64,000 nucleotides of DNA. Origin: Melastoma dodecandrum. Its lineage: Eukaryota; Streptophyta; Magnoliopsida; Myrtales; Melastomataceae. The stretch lies in NCBI GenBank assembly GCA_029817715.1, contig JARUPY010000154.1:4553501-4617500 (forward strand). The letters run 5' to 3'. Shown piece by piece: positions 53,401-64,000 of this stretch. Position numbers and translations under genes: made by a program. Each line of letters opens with the position of its first letter. Position 1 is the stretch's first letter. The notes below the pieces were generated by a model. That model ran no database searches and was not told the DNA's origin. It saw only the letters and a program-made list of their open reading frames with translations.

Positions 53401-54726
53401 ATGCATTCAGACCAAAAAGGACACATTCTCACCATATCATCTTCAGAATCTACACAGAAATCCTTGTCGCCATTGGACATCTCTGCATGAGTCTCTGCAG
53501 GAAGCTGCATCAATCTATGATCAAATTGAAAAACAAACAGGAAAAAACTCATCCATGGAATTCCGTGCTTACCATCATGAACTTCCATTGGTTCACTTCT
53601 TAAATTTTGATTGGCTTCATGAGTTATATATGGCTGTTGAGAGGCACCCAGCTGCAAAGGCCGGTATGAGTCTCCAAGGTTTTCCGCGAGCATTGTCGAG
53701 TATCTGACACAACAGATTCTTCAGCCTCGATACAATTACAACACCAGGGAAGCCCTCTAAATCACCCCTTCAACAATTTTTCTATTACCTTTCGGTTTGG
53801 CCTAAAAGAAATTCCAGCTGTTTATCAAGCACCTTCTTCTTTTTCACGTCAAGCTCTAGCTGATGCTTGTAAAGCACCTACAGTTATATTTTCCACGAGC
53901 AGCACATCAGTCCAACGAAAGTCAGGCCAACTTACAGTGAAAGCCTGCTTCTAAATGACCTAAAAACTTGCCAGTTTTTCTATTTTCATCCAAAACTTCT
54001 TCACGTCCTTCGAAATATTTTGAGCAACTTTTCTCAGTCTTTGCTCTTCTTCCTGAAAATTAAGAAAAGGAAAAAAACAATGATTAGAATGTACATAAGA
54101 GTACAGATTATTGACAGGTTGTCATTGGTAACTACAAGAACGAGCACCCTTCAGAAACTACGAGAGACTGAAATACAGCCTGGTAACTAAGAGAGACAAC
54201 ATAAAGAACCTTCACTTTCTTCTCTCCGCGTGTAGCTTGATCTAAGATGCCTTTACTTGCCCTTAAGGAAACCTTCTTAGCCTGTGCTAACTTCCATTTC
54301 CGTTCAGACTCAAAATCCTGCATGACCCCAGCCCACTCCGCAAGATAAGTTCAAAGAAGAAAAAGCTTGTAAACTTATATTCAGTAATCAGGCTCCAAAA
54401 TTACCCCACCTTTGACAGCCAGGCCATTTCCTCCAAAACATGATCCCAGTGAGTTTTAGGGCGTCGGGGTTCTCTTGGGGCTTCAAGAGCCTACAGTGCC
54501 AAGCAAAAATAATGAACCAACACAAACCAGGATAAATGCACTAAGGAACTTGGCATATCTACAAGTTATCATCATCCTTCTATGATAAAAGAAAGAGAAG
54601 TACACTAGAAAACAGTAAAGATGGGAAGAAACTACATAGACTGTGTAAATAAGAAGATCAAGTTACCTTTTGGCGCCGAGCCCTAGTTTCATGATCCAAT
54701 TTTGATCTTGGACCTTTAGAAGCCAT
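44460..54726 (-). CDS. PIE1: SWR1-complex ATPase PIE1
   Basis: Twenty exons (54667-54726, 54410-54490, 54210-54317, 53972-54052, 53789-53877, 53573-53703, 53433-53494, 53083-53218, 52801-52923, 52650-52717, 52430-52564, 51816-51854, 51601-51669, 51385-51447, 48242-51302, 47785-47849, 47638-47708, 46526-47288, 45568-46085, 44460-44892) join to 2051 aa, close to Arabidopsis PIE1. PIE1 is the catalytic subunit that swaps H2A for H2A.Z, keeping FLC expressed and restraining flowering. The HSA domain covers residues 30-110. The split Snf2 ATPase starts about 515, with GLGKT at 547-551 and DEAH at 647-650. Its second lobe is near 1080-1230 (LIFTQMTKMLDILEAF, QAQDRCHRIGQ), after the long SWR1/INO80-type insertion. 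Acidic segments precede the ATPase and a SANT domain lies near 1645-1700 (DLWVPREDAVLCAAVHEYGS). The intron after exon 4 uses a GC donor. Confidence 0.95.
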
Positions 54727-54746
54727 GTCTAACTTGGTGAACTACC

Positions 54747-56251
54747 CTGTTGTAGAGAGAGGCAATATTTTCCGCTGCATTGAATTATTCTATGGCTAAC
54801 GCCTTGCTTGACCCAAGAAAAACACAAAACGATGAGAATTTAGGGTATAAAGGCGCACTTGCTGTAAACAGACTAATGAGTCATGTAGTTCCTAACTATT
54901 GAAGAATGACGTGAATAGGATAACAATCAATGTGGAAAATCACGACAACATCACACACTCTTCCTCTAGGATCAAAGCAAAACATCACCCTTACAGACTC
55001 TCGGCATCAAGGACGACTCTATGCAATTTAAACCAGAAAATTTGCCGTGAACCATCATTTTCACCTTCACTAGATCTGTTCTCATTTAGTTTTTTGAAAG
55101 AGTGCTCACAATATGTTGATTTTTTTTGCTATAAGGCAAGGAACACTGCTCACACTGGGCTTTATTCTTGAAATAGCACTTGCAATGTCCGTACATAATT
55201 CCAGAGGCATGTGAAAATGCTCAGAAGAAAATCAATACTTGCTTTGTCACATTTTAGGCAAGCCAATCAATCACACCCAATGCCCCTTATAAAAGACTGA
55301 TCACCTCCATTCTAGAATTGGAAACCTACCCATACTTTTTTTTGGTAGAAAGGGATGTCATTAGGTTGCATTAAGCGTTCAGGAAACCTACCCATACTTT
55401 ACGGACTCATTAATGCACCAGAGTAAATGACACATGGGCATACATGAACCACTACCCCATTCCACTCGAACATCCTTCCACAGAACACTGCAATATCTTT
55501 CCCTCTAATCATATATTAGTCTGTCACAGCCTTTTATCTGCTAAACTCACATCATACACCAAATTCGAGTGTCAAAACTCAGATTCTAATTGAAGGAAGA
55601 GCTGTACAATGGAAATCCAATGTGCAAAGCCCAAAACATAGAATGGAGAAAGAAACTATCACAAGGAAATCTGCCAGAAACCTTGTCTACCACACATTCC
55701 AACTACATTTTTCTGCACAACTTTAGGCAAGTGAGAATCGCTTCGTCCGCCTCCATCTTTAATGGAATTACAAGAAATATTGCATTGACAAAAAATGTGA
55801 GTCCACATTCGGCCAGAAAAACATGGACGCATAAAATGCCTACTGGAATATCTATAATGTCATATGGGCCAGACAAAGGAACGAGGTAGAGACCATCACT
55901 CTCCAAAATCAACATACAAGGAAAGCAGCCAGCAGTAGCACCACACATTGCGCCCACAGAACAATCTCCTACCCATAGCTGGACAACAGATGAAGCCAGC
56001 GGATGACGCACCAAAATGACGCAAATGATCTCAGGATCTAAGTTATCCTCTGTGAGACCACAAATCGAACCGTGGAAATCCTAAACCACGACACAGATCA
56101 CCCAAAACACGCCCTTCACAACACCTTCCAAACAAAAACTCCGATCCCAGAACGATCTGAACAGAACAGAGTCGCTAAAACCGAGGAATCCCTACCACAA
56201 ACAAAAGAAAGCGAAGAAGCAGAGAGAAAGAAACACGCACCCGAAACTCAC
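54747..56251 (-). promoter_or_regulatory. Probable 1.5-kb leader intron of PIE1
   Basis: On the minus strand the donor CCTC before GTGAGT (56251) and the acceptor TACAACAG (54747) flank this stretch. The acceptor lies 20 bases upstream of the ATG. Upstream of 56.25 kb the DNA is GC-rich, fitting a first exon and promoter near 56.3-56.5 kb. Open frames inside are probably meaningless. Confidence 0.55.
55320..55400 (-). mobile_element. 5'-truncated LINE-like retroposon with 19-bp target-site duplication
   Basis: GGAAACCTACCCATACTTT occurs perfectly at 55320-55338 and 55382-55400. The 43 bases between them, read on the minus strand, end in CCCTTTCTACC and an A tail, as expected for a heavily 5'-truncated non-LTR element. 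It lies in the PIE1 leader intron. Confidence 0.85.
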
Positions 56252-57140
56252 GAGGTCAGTCAACTCGGACGGGGAAGAAGCGACGCCCCTTCTTCGGAGT
56301 CAGCGGCGGTGGGACAGCCACAAACGACCGACCCAAGGCGGCGGCGACGAGGAGGAGGGGCGGGGTGCGGCGGAGAACGGTGGTAGGGGGTGGGTTTCGG
56401 GCGTTAGGGCTGAGGGTTCGTTGGGATGGGGCGGAGCCTTGACTTGGGGTTCCAATGGTCAGGGGCGCAGGCGCCGTTGCTGGGACGGGTAGGTTTGGGT
56501 TCGGCTCGGAGCCTCTCCTTTTTATCGCGTACGCGTCTCGGACAAAATGGAACTACTCTGAAATTACATAACGGTCCCTGATTTATAACATCATTACGAA
56601 AATAGCCTTAGTACGATGACTGATTTTGGCCCACCTGCTTCTCTATCATGAACAGCGATCGGGTTATCGACCCGCGATTCGCTCCGACGACGGCTACAAC
56701 TATGGCCTACGGTGTTCTTCTACGCCGATGCAAGGATTTGTCTTATTCATCGGTAACGCGTTACGAGGATTCTCTTCGATTGTTTGTTTGGCATCTGCTC
56801 AGGCGTGATATTCTGCCGTCGGAGGCGCGGTTCACCTGTACGTTAGGCATGGTGAGTTGCTTGGTTTTTGGATTGCGATTATGCTGCGAGCTTCCTTTTA
56901 TTTTGGATGGTGATCTTGCTTGCTAAAGTTCGGAGCGGGGATTGTGGTTTGGAGATTCTTGTCGGAGAACGCTGGAGATACTTCGGATGCCCGAGTTACC
57001 ACCGGATGGACTGGTGTTATCCAGTTTGTCGAATTTCCTTTTTGCCACTTTTGGCAAATGTCGTGTTTATCAATATTGATGAAGATGGTGGACTAGGAAG
57101 AACTTGTGTGCCTGCACGACAGCAGTGTGCACATCGCATC

Positions 57141-57301
57141 TTTGTTCCTTCATGACATTAGTTCGCAAAATTTTTTGCGAAATAGGTCGGTCAAAAACGT
57201 ATTTCCTTGAAACACCAAATTTTTGGCATTAATCAAAGAAATATGAGTTTGACCGACCTATTTCGCAAAATGTTTTCGAACTAACGTCATTGAGGAACAA
57301 A
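57141..57301. mobile_element. MITE-like element with about 54-bp terminal inverted repeats
   Basis: The left arm (57141-57195, starting TTTGTTCC and containing GCGAAATAGGTCGGTCAAA) pairs with the right arm (57248-57301) with few mismatches around a 52-base spacer. The size of 161 bp and lack of coding fit a miniature inverted-repeat element. I could not see a convincing target-site duplication. Confidence 0.8.
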
Positions 57302-57948
57302 ACTCCGCATGTTAGATGCTATTCCACAATAACAGTGGTTGTTGAAGTTATAGTCTTGACAACCTGATGGAGGTCTTCACTCTTTGCATGTTGAATCCAC
57401 TTTACCTACAGTGAATAGTTTCAAGGATTCCATGTTTATGTCTTCAGATGCTGTCATGTTATCTGTATATGTTCTTGAAGTTGCAATAACTGACTTTCGA
57501 AAGTAGTCAATAAATAACTGAAGAAGAGGAAACTTCCTCTTGCTACAATGCATCTAGCCAACATTAATCATCATAAAGTTCAATACACTACTACATTAAC
57601 CTCTAAGGAGGAGCTTTCTGTTTATTGTGGTAGTGTGTGCTTTAAGTGCCTCGTGGATGTAGGAGGTGTTGCTTATGCCCATCTGCATACCTTCTTTGCT
57701 TCGAGACATAGTTGCCGATGTAGTATAAGATACTTAAGAATTTCCTTGAACATTAACTAGATTTTAAGTGATGCAGCATGGGATCCATTATAATCATCAA
57801 CTATTGAAAGGAAGTGTAAGCAATTACAGCAGATTTGTAAACCAGTATGTGTTTTACTCACAGAACAAGAGTATATAGTGATGTATCTGCACGTATGTCA
57901 TAGGGGCACAATATGAGCTTTATTCCAAAATAACGTTGGTAGAAAAAA

Positions 57949-58045
57949 TATTTCGTAAAATAGGACAATAACTATCAAAATTCGTCGAATAATGCCTCGA
58001 GTGTTTTGATTTATAAAGAACTCGGTGTTTAACACCGAGTTTGTA
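57949..58045. repeat. Hairpin repeat, copy 1
   Basis: A leader of about 45 bases (TATTTCGTAAAATAGG to AAAATTCGTCGAATAATGCC) is followed by a hairpin, ACTCGGTGTT-T-AACACCGAGT (58019-58039). The leader is similar to the one at 62578. Confidence 0.65.
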
Positions 58046-59021
58046 ATTTTCCATAGGCAAGAATGGTGTTTATAACATTGATTTAGGGGCATTATTTAAC
58101 AAATTTTGTACATTCCTAACTTATTTCGTGAAATTTTTTTTTGACGAATGGTATTTTGAAACATAGTTCAGCACAATATTTCTGAAATTTGGGGCAAGGC
58201 CATGACGTACTGATTTTTACGCTTGACTCGGTGGATCTAGGCACCTGACCAGTGCGAGTCTTTTTGCCTCAGTAAAAGTACCTTTGCACCTTGATGCACT
58301 GTTCAATTATTGTAATGGTTTGCTTTCATTTTGGTTGTTTCACTTTGGAGAGTTCCTGCTGTTATGCTATTAGAAATGGCTGCAAAATTTTAATTGGAAT
58401 CTAGACTCCAGTGGAGGGAGTTCATCTTATGAAGTTGCTCGGGTGGTAGGCAATGTCAAAGAGCCTGACTCATGCACTCTCATGGCCAGCTCATTTGCCC
58501 TGGAAAACAGATTGGACTAGTGTTGCCACAAGCAGCAGGAATTTTGCAATAGGAAGGGTACCTTTGATAACTCAGGTGCCAGAGCATGAAGGTAATTATT
58601 TGTCAGTGGTGATATCATAATTTCGACATTGTTCTGCATCATTCATTTTCTGAGGGATTATTACAACTGCAACACACTTAAGCGCAGCATTGCTTTTTTT
58701 GCACCTTCTCTTCACCGTGCATTCATCATCAAAAGAAGCACTAGTTCAAACAAGGCAACTTCTACCAAATGGGAAATAATTGTTCACTTTGTCTGCAACG
58801 ATTTCGCTGCAGAAAAGCAAAGAAAAAAGCTTCTACCTTCAAAAACGTTTTACACGCTAGGCTGGAATATACTTTTAAGACTTGCACAACCACTGGCAGT
58901 CCATGCTTCATTCGTTGACATTTTTCCTCACACAAGGGCCTTTACTTCCAACTGGAGTTAATTCTTTCTTCCTCTTTATTCAAATAACTTCTCAGCAAAC
59001 GAGCTCATGATCATCAGAAGA

Positions 59022-59124
59022 CCGTCAACAACCCAGTAAATCATCCCACCTAATGTCCAATCAACTGCCACCCCGTCAACAACCCAGTACATCCACCCAC
59101 TCAATGTCCAATCAACTGCCTCCC
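59022..59124. repeat. 51-bp tandem duplication
   Basis: Two copies start with CCGTCAACAACCCAGTA at 59022 and 59073 and share ATGTCCAATCAACTGCC. It lies just beyond the 3' end of the EMSY-LIKE locus. Confidence 0.9.
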
Positions 59125-59538
59125 CAGCAGATGTGCCGGTTGTCTATCTGCATTGTTTAAAACCAACCAGGGTTAGGACACTAAGACCATTTTCAAGTGA
59201 TAAAGGGACAAACGAAGAAGTCACATGCATCTAAATGTTGGCGTTAACTACTGGAGATATCATCAGAAAAACATAGAGCCCTGCTTCAGACTTTGCTCCC
59301 TTGAAATACTCGAGTTATATTGCAACAATCAGTAACACGATATTATTGATCCCTTTTGTTAACCGCCATCATAAGTCTTAAGGATACAACAAACATTTAC
59401 TGATAGTAAGCAGCTCAAACGTGGATAATACACGAGAGAACAGATAAATCGAGGCCTCAGGTACACACTTCACACCCAGCTCTGTCACCGCACAGGTGGG
59501 TTATCAATGCATCATGCCACAGAAATGCAGCCAAACAA

Positions 59539-62010
59539 TCAGGTGCAGACGAATCCATTACCACTTTCGCCATCAGATGCTTCCCCGAGCCTTGCTATGG
59601 CATTAACTAGAGCCTGCTCATGCTCCTGCACCGGATAGAGAGGTTCTCTAAGCTCTAAATGGTGGGATGACAAAGATGAGAGCAATAAAAAGCTTAAAAT
59701 AACACCAGTCTTACTATCAACAGTCTCTTGGCCTTAGCAACTGCAGCAGGATCGGGTTTGTTCGCATCGAAAACCCTCTCGACCTACAAACCAAAGAGTG
59801 AATCATGCGATGCACGAATGCCATTATAAAAACAACTCTGCATGTGAAGTCGCTCTGATTTTACCTCCTTCACCAACAGCTCGGTGTCAAATAATTCGAT
59901 ATCGTCACTCTCCACACCATTTTGCATTGGCAAATTATCCTTCTTGGTTTGACTTCTCGCTGTCATTCTTACCCTTCTCGGACCTGGGCCCGGCCCACTA
60001 CGTCTCTTGTAGCCATGACCCAGCCCCACAACGTTCGAGTGATGTGTCATAGCAGGGTCTTCTTCCCATCGAATTTCCACATGAGATATCTGCAGCAAAA
60101 TGTCATTGGACTTATGCAAGAAAACTTTAGGGTGTAACAACCCAATTAGACTTCCCTAATCCCAACACAAGCAAGAAAGTGTTCTGCACATTGATAAACC
60201 TTTTCCTATCCCATACCAGATTTATCAATCAACTTGATACTGAGTTTACAAAATAATAAACGAACTTTTGCAAGCAACATCTACCACATGATTTAAGTAG
60301 TAACAAAGAAACTACAAACAGAAATGATTATCTTCAAAGCAAGGAAAGAAAGAAACCTCACCTCTTCGAAATTTACCCATTCCCAAGTCTCATTTGCCGT
60401 ATGAATGTCATATACCAATGCATGTCTTCCCTGAAATGAGCATGGATATGAGACCAAGTATTTCACTTTCAAGCAGATTAGATACCAGACGTACAAGAGA
60501 GAACTAAAAGAGGACAGAAAGCGGCATTCAATAGTATTAAAACACCATATTTCTATAAAGAAAATAAAATCATAAGTTTTGTGAGCTAATCTATGCTTGG
60601 TTGACCTCATCGTGATTCCTGTTACATTAATGTCAAAGCGGAATTCTGCATTCAGAGAATACACAAGTGGCATACCTCTGCTAGGTTGTAATAAGTTATT
60701 ACAGCTTCATAGAAATTGTTGTCGTCAGGCCATCTTGTCATACTCGTCTTCCAATAAGAGATTCTACTTCTCCAGGTGCAATTGCCGGGGGAATGGTGAT
60801 GGACCGACTACTAAACTGTCTGCTCATAGTAGGGACTGGAGATGAATAGTGCATTGGCAAAGACTGGACCTGCGATTTTATACAACAACAGTATCACAAA
60901 TCATAAGTACAATTCTACAAGAAACTGCCTCAAGAACAATGATTCAGGAAAACAGGAGCAAGGTACATACTGATGTCTTCTGCTTCTTGCGAGATGCTGA
61001 AAATGTCGACTCGATAGCACTTCATGCATTGGATGAGACGAACCCAGAGTGGCCAGCTGGGGCCCACCTTGTCTCCATTCCCTAATGGTAGGAGACAGAA
61101 GTTTCAAAATTCAAACACAGTTTTGGGATACATTTCCCTAGAGGCATGTCAACAAAACCAATTGATTCCGACAAGGTTTCAGTTACAGACTTTGAGTTTC
61201 TTAAAAATAGTGTTCAGCTCATATAGAGTTCAGCTCATACAAGGTTTCACTTACTGGCATGGAACTGTCACATTGTTATAACAGTTATATCTTATATTAT
61301 GACTCAACGGTGACTAGAAACTCAGTCACTTCATTAGGCGAAGCTGAAAAGCCTTATGGGCAATGCTCAATAGTTCACCTTGAGTTGTGACATGACTGAA
61401 AAGGCCTAATTCATTGGTCAATAATTAAAATGCACAATTATTATGTTCTTTAAGAAATATACCTCGAATTAGCATTTAGACCTGTTCAAGACTTTACTAT
61501 TTCATGAATCCTTTGAACATAAGAAATACTTGTCCCAAAAATGAATACAACACCATAACATCAAATAAGAACAAAAAATTCCATAACAAAAAGCATAACC
61601 TGATTGTACGGATGACGTCGTCGGAGTTAACCCTGGCGAGCAGTTCCCTATGTTCATCATCTGAAACTCTGAGTTCCTTTCTCAATTCGGTGATCAAGCT
61701 CTCTTTATCCTGTAACCACATACAGGAAACTTATACAGGGAGTCATAAGGGCATGAGGCAGAACACCACGGTTTCATTAGTGCTCTCACCCATGTAAGGA
61801 CATCTAATTGAGCTTTAAATGTAAAAAGGACAGCACAGTATGCTTCTTGTTCCAGATTATGAATCTAGACATCCATACTGTTGTACATCATTTGGCCACA
61901 GCCCAATAAACACCTTTCCGTTCAATGCACTGGATCCTGGCCTCGAGAATCTGTTAGCGTGCAGTGGAGGAAGATGGTTGCCATTGGATGCGGTAATTTT
62001 AAAGGAAAGG
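59539..62010 (-). pseudogene. EMSY-LIKE (ENT plus Agenet/Tudor-like) gene, disrupted
   Basis: Exon-like blocks 61790-61870 (ENT), 61600-61709, 60971-61081, 60676-60869, 60362-60430, 59865-60089, 59715-59783 and 59539-59625 follow the EMSY-LIKE order. They include [20 protein letters not shown], the Tudor-like block (LIGRRV, then GRHALVYDIHTANETWEWVN) and the C-terminal EHEQALVNAIARLGEASDG. EML proteins are nuclear chromatin readers in defence and seed development. Lesions: the ENT block has a TAG at 61865-61867 where the family has Gln, and is out of frame with the preceding NRFSRPGSSALNGK stretch; -1 near 61010, so STFSASRKKQK falls out of frame; and -1 near 60739, where VWTRWP is broken. 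ENT residues are also eroded (AYCAVLFTFKAQLD). Splice sites and the last four exons remain good, so the 3' part could still be transcribed. No start codon was found. Confidence 0.8.
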
Positions 62011-64000
62011 AAATGCAAGTGACAATATGCTATTATTGGCAAGTTAAGCATAAAAAAACTAACGAATCATAAAAAGGTGACATATATTTCACAAATCTAA
62101 CAACTTATGCTAGTGTCGATATGTCCTAATGAGCAAGGAACTCATGATATCAACTCTAAAGGGAGAACATTAATATTTTAAAGGAATGATATTTGTGATA
62201 GCACGGCCAAGGACGGAAATTCATGGATTTCAATACAAAAGTGATACTACTGAGAAATTAATCAAATTTTGTTATAGTACTAAATTTTCTTCATCCATTT
62301 ATTGTAACACCACTCACATACTGTTCGACGCATTTTTTTTTATCTTTGAAACACAATATTACCGAGAATTTGGCCTAGTCGCAGCACACGACTCAAGAAA
62401 TTAACGGCAAGGCTTATACCGTGGTGGAGCAAACAATGAATGGTATTAGGCCAATATTTCCAATTGGAAGCCCCTCGTAACTAGCATTAGCCAACATGGA
62501 TGTCGAGCCAAAGCCAGGTTAATCAAGGGGAGGGGCTTCCTGGAGTTTTATTCCTTAATGACGTCATTTGGCAAATTATTTCGCCAAATAACCCCGTAAC
62601 TTTCAAAATTCGCCGACTAATCCAGTGAAATCGGCCTTACAAAAGCCGACTTCAGTCTATGAAGAAGTCGGCCTTTGTAAAAACGAATTCATGTGAATGA
62701 AGTCGACCTTTGAAAAACTTTTTTACCTAAGTATAGGGAAGTCGGCCTTACAAAGGCCGACTTTCTTATGCGAATGACCTTTGAATTTATTTATTTATTT
62801 ATTTTTTTACTTTGAAAATATTTTTTGCCTGTGCAAGAAAGTCGGCCTTTTGTGAATTTTTTTTTCTTTGAAAGGGGGGTTTCCAAACCCTAACTGGGGA
62901 AAGCCGCATGCCCGTCGACGTGATTTTGGGAACTCGTCGCATGTCAAAAATAATTGCACTGCAAGTTAATTAAACCATTATAAAAAAAATCCTTTGTTGA
63001 TGAACATATTAGGCTGGGAGACGGGGACAATAAATTTTTAATGAGGATAACAAATACGTACAATTTATGGGACAATAAGCAATGACTAGAGCGGTTGGAA
63101 TTTTTATGGAACTATGTCCTTGTTCGAAGCCCTTGAATTTTTATGGAATTTTTATGCCGTTGAATTTTTCTGATTTAGCTTTTCATTTACTTATATATTT
63201 TTTCATTAACTTTTATTGTGTTTTATTAAAATACAATTTATATAACGTAACTTAAGATATTATATAAAATCTCACTAAAATATTGTAATTGCTAAAATAT
63301 TTTATAAAATACTATTCAAGAATATGAGCATATATTATATAAATTATGACTATTTACTGTCTTGCCTTTGTCCTTCATTTATTAATGTGTGAACCCAACA
63401 TTTTAATATTAAAGTTAAAAGGATTCAAAACATTAGTTTTGGAGTGACAAAAATAATCGGTAGATTTGCAGAAGTTAAAGAAAATATCGCCTTCACGGTT
63501 TTAGGCAAATTTACTAATGTAGTCTATGAATACGTTTTCTTTTCCATAATCTTACCCCACTTAATATATTCAGCGGTTTTAGCTGTTATTTTTTTGGATT
63601 AATTGATTTCTTACAAAAGCTGGAGATTTAGAGACGATGGAATTTAAATCTCTTGGCAATTTTTTTTTTTTCTGAAGTAACCGTACTCGTGTCATGGCCA
63701 GCTTTCAAAATCACCAGCTTAAAAACTCCTAGAGTTGTTTACACACGAGAATCTTCCAAAATTGGGTGTTATGATGGGACCAAAGAGAATTGACTGGTAT
63801 CGGGCCTGGGCCTTGTTCGATATCCAGGTTTGAGAGACTTATCCTGTTTGGGACATCAGTGGAACTTCCAGTTCCACAAACTGAGGTAATGAAATATCCA
63901 TAATTTCCTTAAGAGCCTTTTATATGGTTTATGTATCCTGGATATGTTGTTAAATGACCTGTGAAATCTATGCGTTTACCACCGTGTTGGGGCTTATAAT
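62011..64000. other. AT-rich right flank
   Basis: No gene recognised. It contains the hairpin repeat cluster at 62.57-62.86 kb; beyond 63.0 kb the sequence is very AT-rich and featureless to me. Confidence 0.5.
62574..62860. repeat. Hairpin repeat, copy 2, with multiple AAGTCGGCCTT arms
   Basis: The leader TATTTCGCCAAATAACC to AAAATTCGCCGACTAATCC matches copy 1 at 57.95 kb. It is followed by TCGGCCTTACAAAAGCCGAC (62631-62650), further GTCGGCCTT copies near 62667, 62702 and 62840, and a perfect hairpin at 62739-62763 with 11-base arms AAGTCGGCCTT and AAGGCCGACTT around ACA. Confidence 0.8.

Larger units (their letters stand above)
56400..59538. other. Repeat-rich intergenic region with no recognised gene
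   Basis: A 92-codon frame starting at 56648, divergent from PIE1, has no family signature and I do not call it. The rest contains an inverted-repeat element at 57.14-57.30 kb, a hairpin repeat at 57.95-58.13 kb and a 51-bp tandem duplication at 59.02-59.12 kb. Confidence 0.5.

Noticed and set aside
56648..57155. Two overlapping plus-strand frames divergent from PIE1 as a gene
   Set aside because: No recognisable domain, the frames overlap out of phase, and no clear splice structure joins them.

Overview
This is nuclear DNA from a flowering plant. The genes have canonical GT-AG introns, plant-specific families (HD-Zip II, VQ, GIS/ZFP8-type C2H2, PIE1, EMSY-LIKE), a plastid-targeted enoyl-ACP reductase and leader introns. 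AT-rich intergenic DNA carries microsatellites, short retroposon remnants and a block that looks like old plastid DNA. The species cannot be read from the sequence; a eudicot or early-diverging eudicot is a guess.

Layout, left to right: a single-exon C2H2 zinc-finger gene (-, 0.9-1.7 kb); a long gene-free stretch; an 11-exon homologue of RMC1/C18orf8 with the Mic1 domain (+, 10.3-15.0 kb); a gamma-tubulin complex GCP3/SPC98 locus that is broken in at least seven places (+, 16.8-19.4 kb); a HAT14-like HD-Zip II gene (-, 20.8-22.4 kb); about 6.6 kb without genes; a MUSE1/2-like RING E3 ligase (-, 29.2-30.5 kb) divergent from an actin gene (+, 32.4-33.8 kb); a VQ-motif gene (-, 37.2-37.7 kb); the 12-exon enoyl-ACP reductase MOD1 (+, 39.7-42.4 kb); plastid-derived DNA and a fold-back repeat (42.7-43.8 kb); the 20-exon SWR1-type remodeller PIE1 (-, 44.5-54.7 kb); repeat-rich DNA; and a decayed EMSY-LIKE gene (-, 59.5-62.0 kb).

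I resolved exon structures by following reading frame and splice sites. RMC1 (754 aa), HAT14 (370 aa), actin (377 aa), MOD1 (389 aa) and PIE1 (2051 aa) all join without a frame error over about 13 kb of coding sequence. The lesions in the GCP3 and EMSY-LIKE loci are therefore unlikely to be random base-calling noise.

The genes do not form a pathway. Their order looks ancestral: from memory, the Arabidopsis relatives sit in a few paired segments (At3g12010-At3g12810 with At5g06680-At5g06780, and At3g58000-At3g58070 with At2g41940-At2g42140). That pattern, with two loci decaying among intact neighbours, suggests gene loss after a genome duplication. I found no CRISPR, rRNA, tRNA or recognisable miRNA gene, and no convincing new biological system. 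The most interesting signals are the GCP3 pseudogene with its tiny retroposon insertion, the plastid insert abutting a fold-back repeat, and a two-copy hairpin repeat family.
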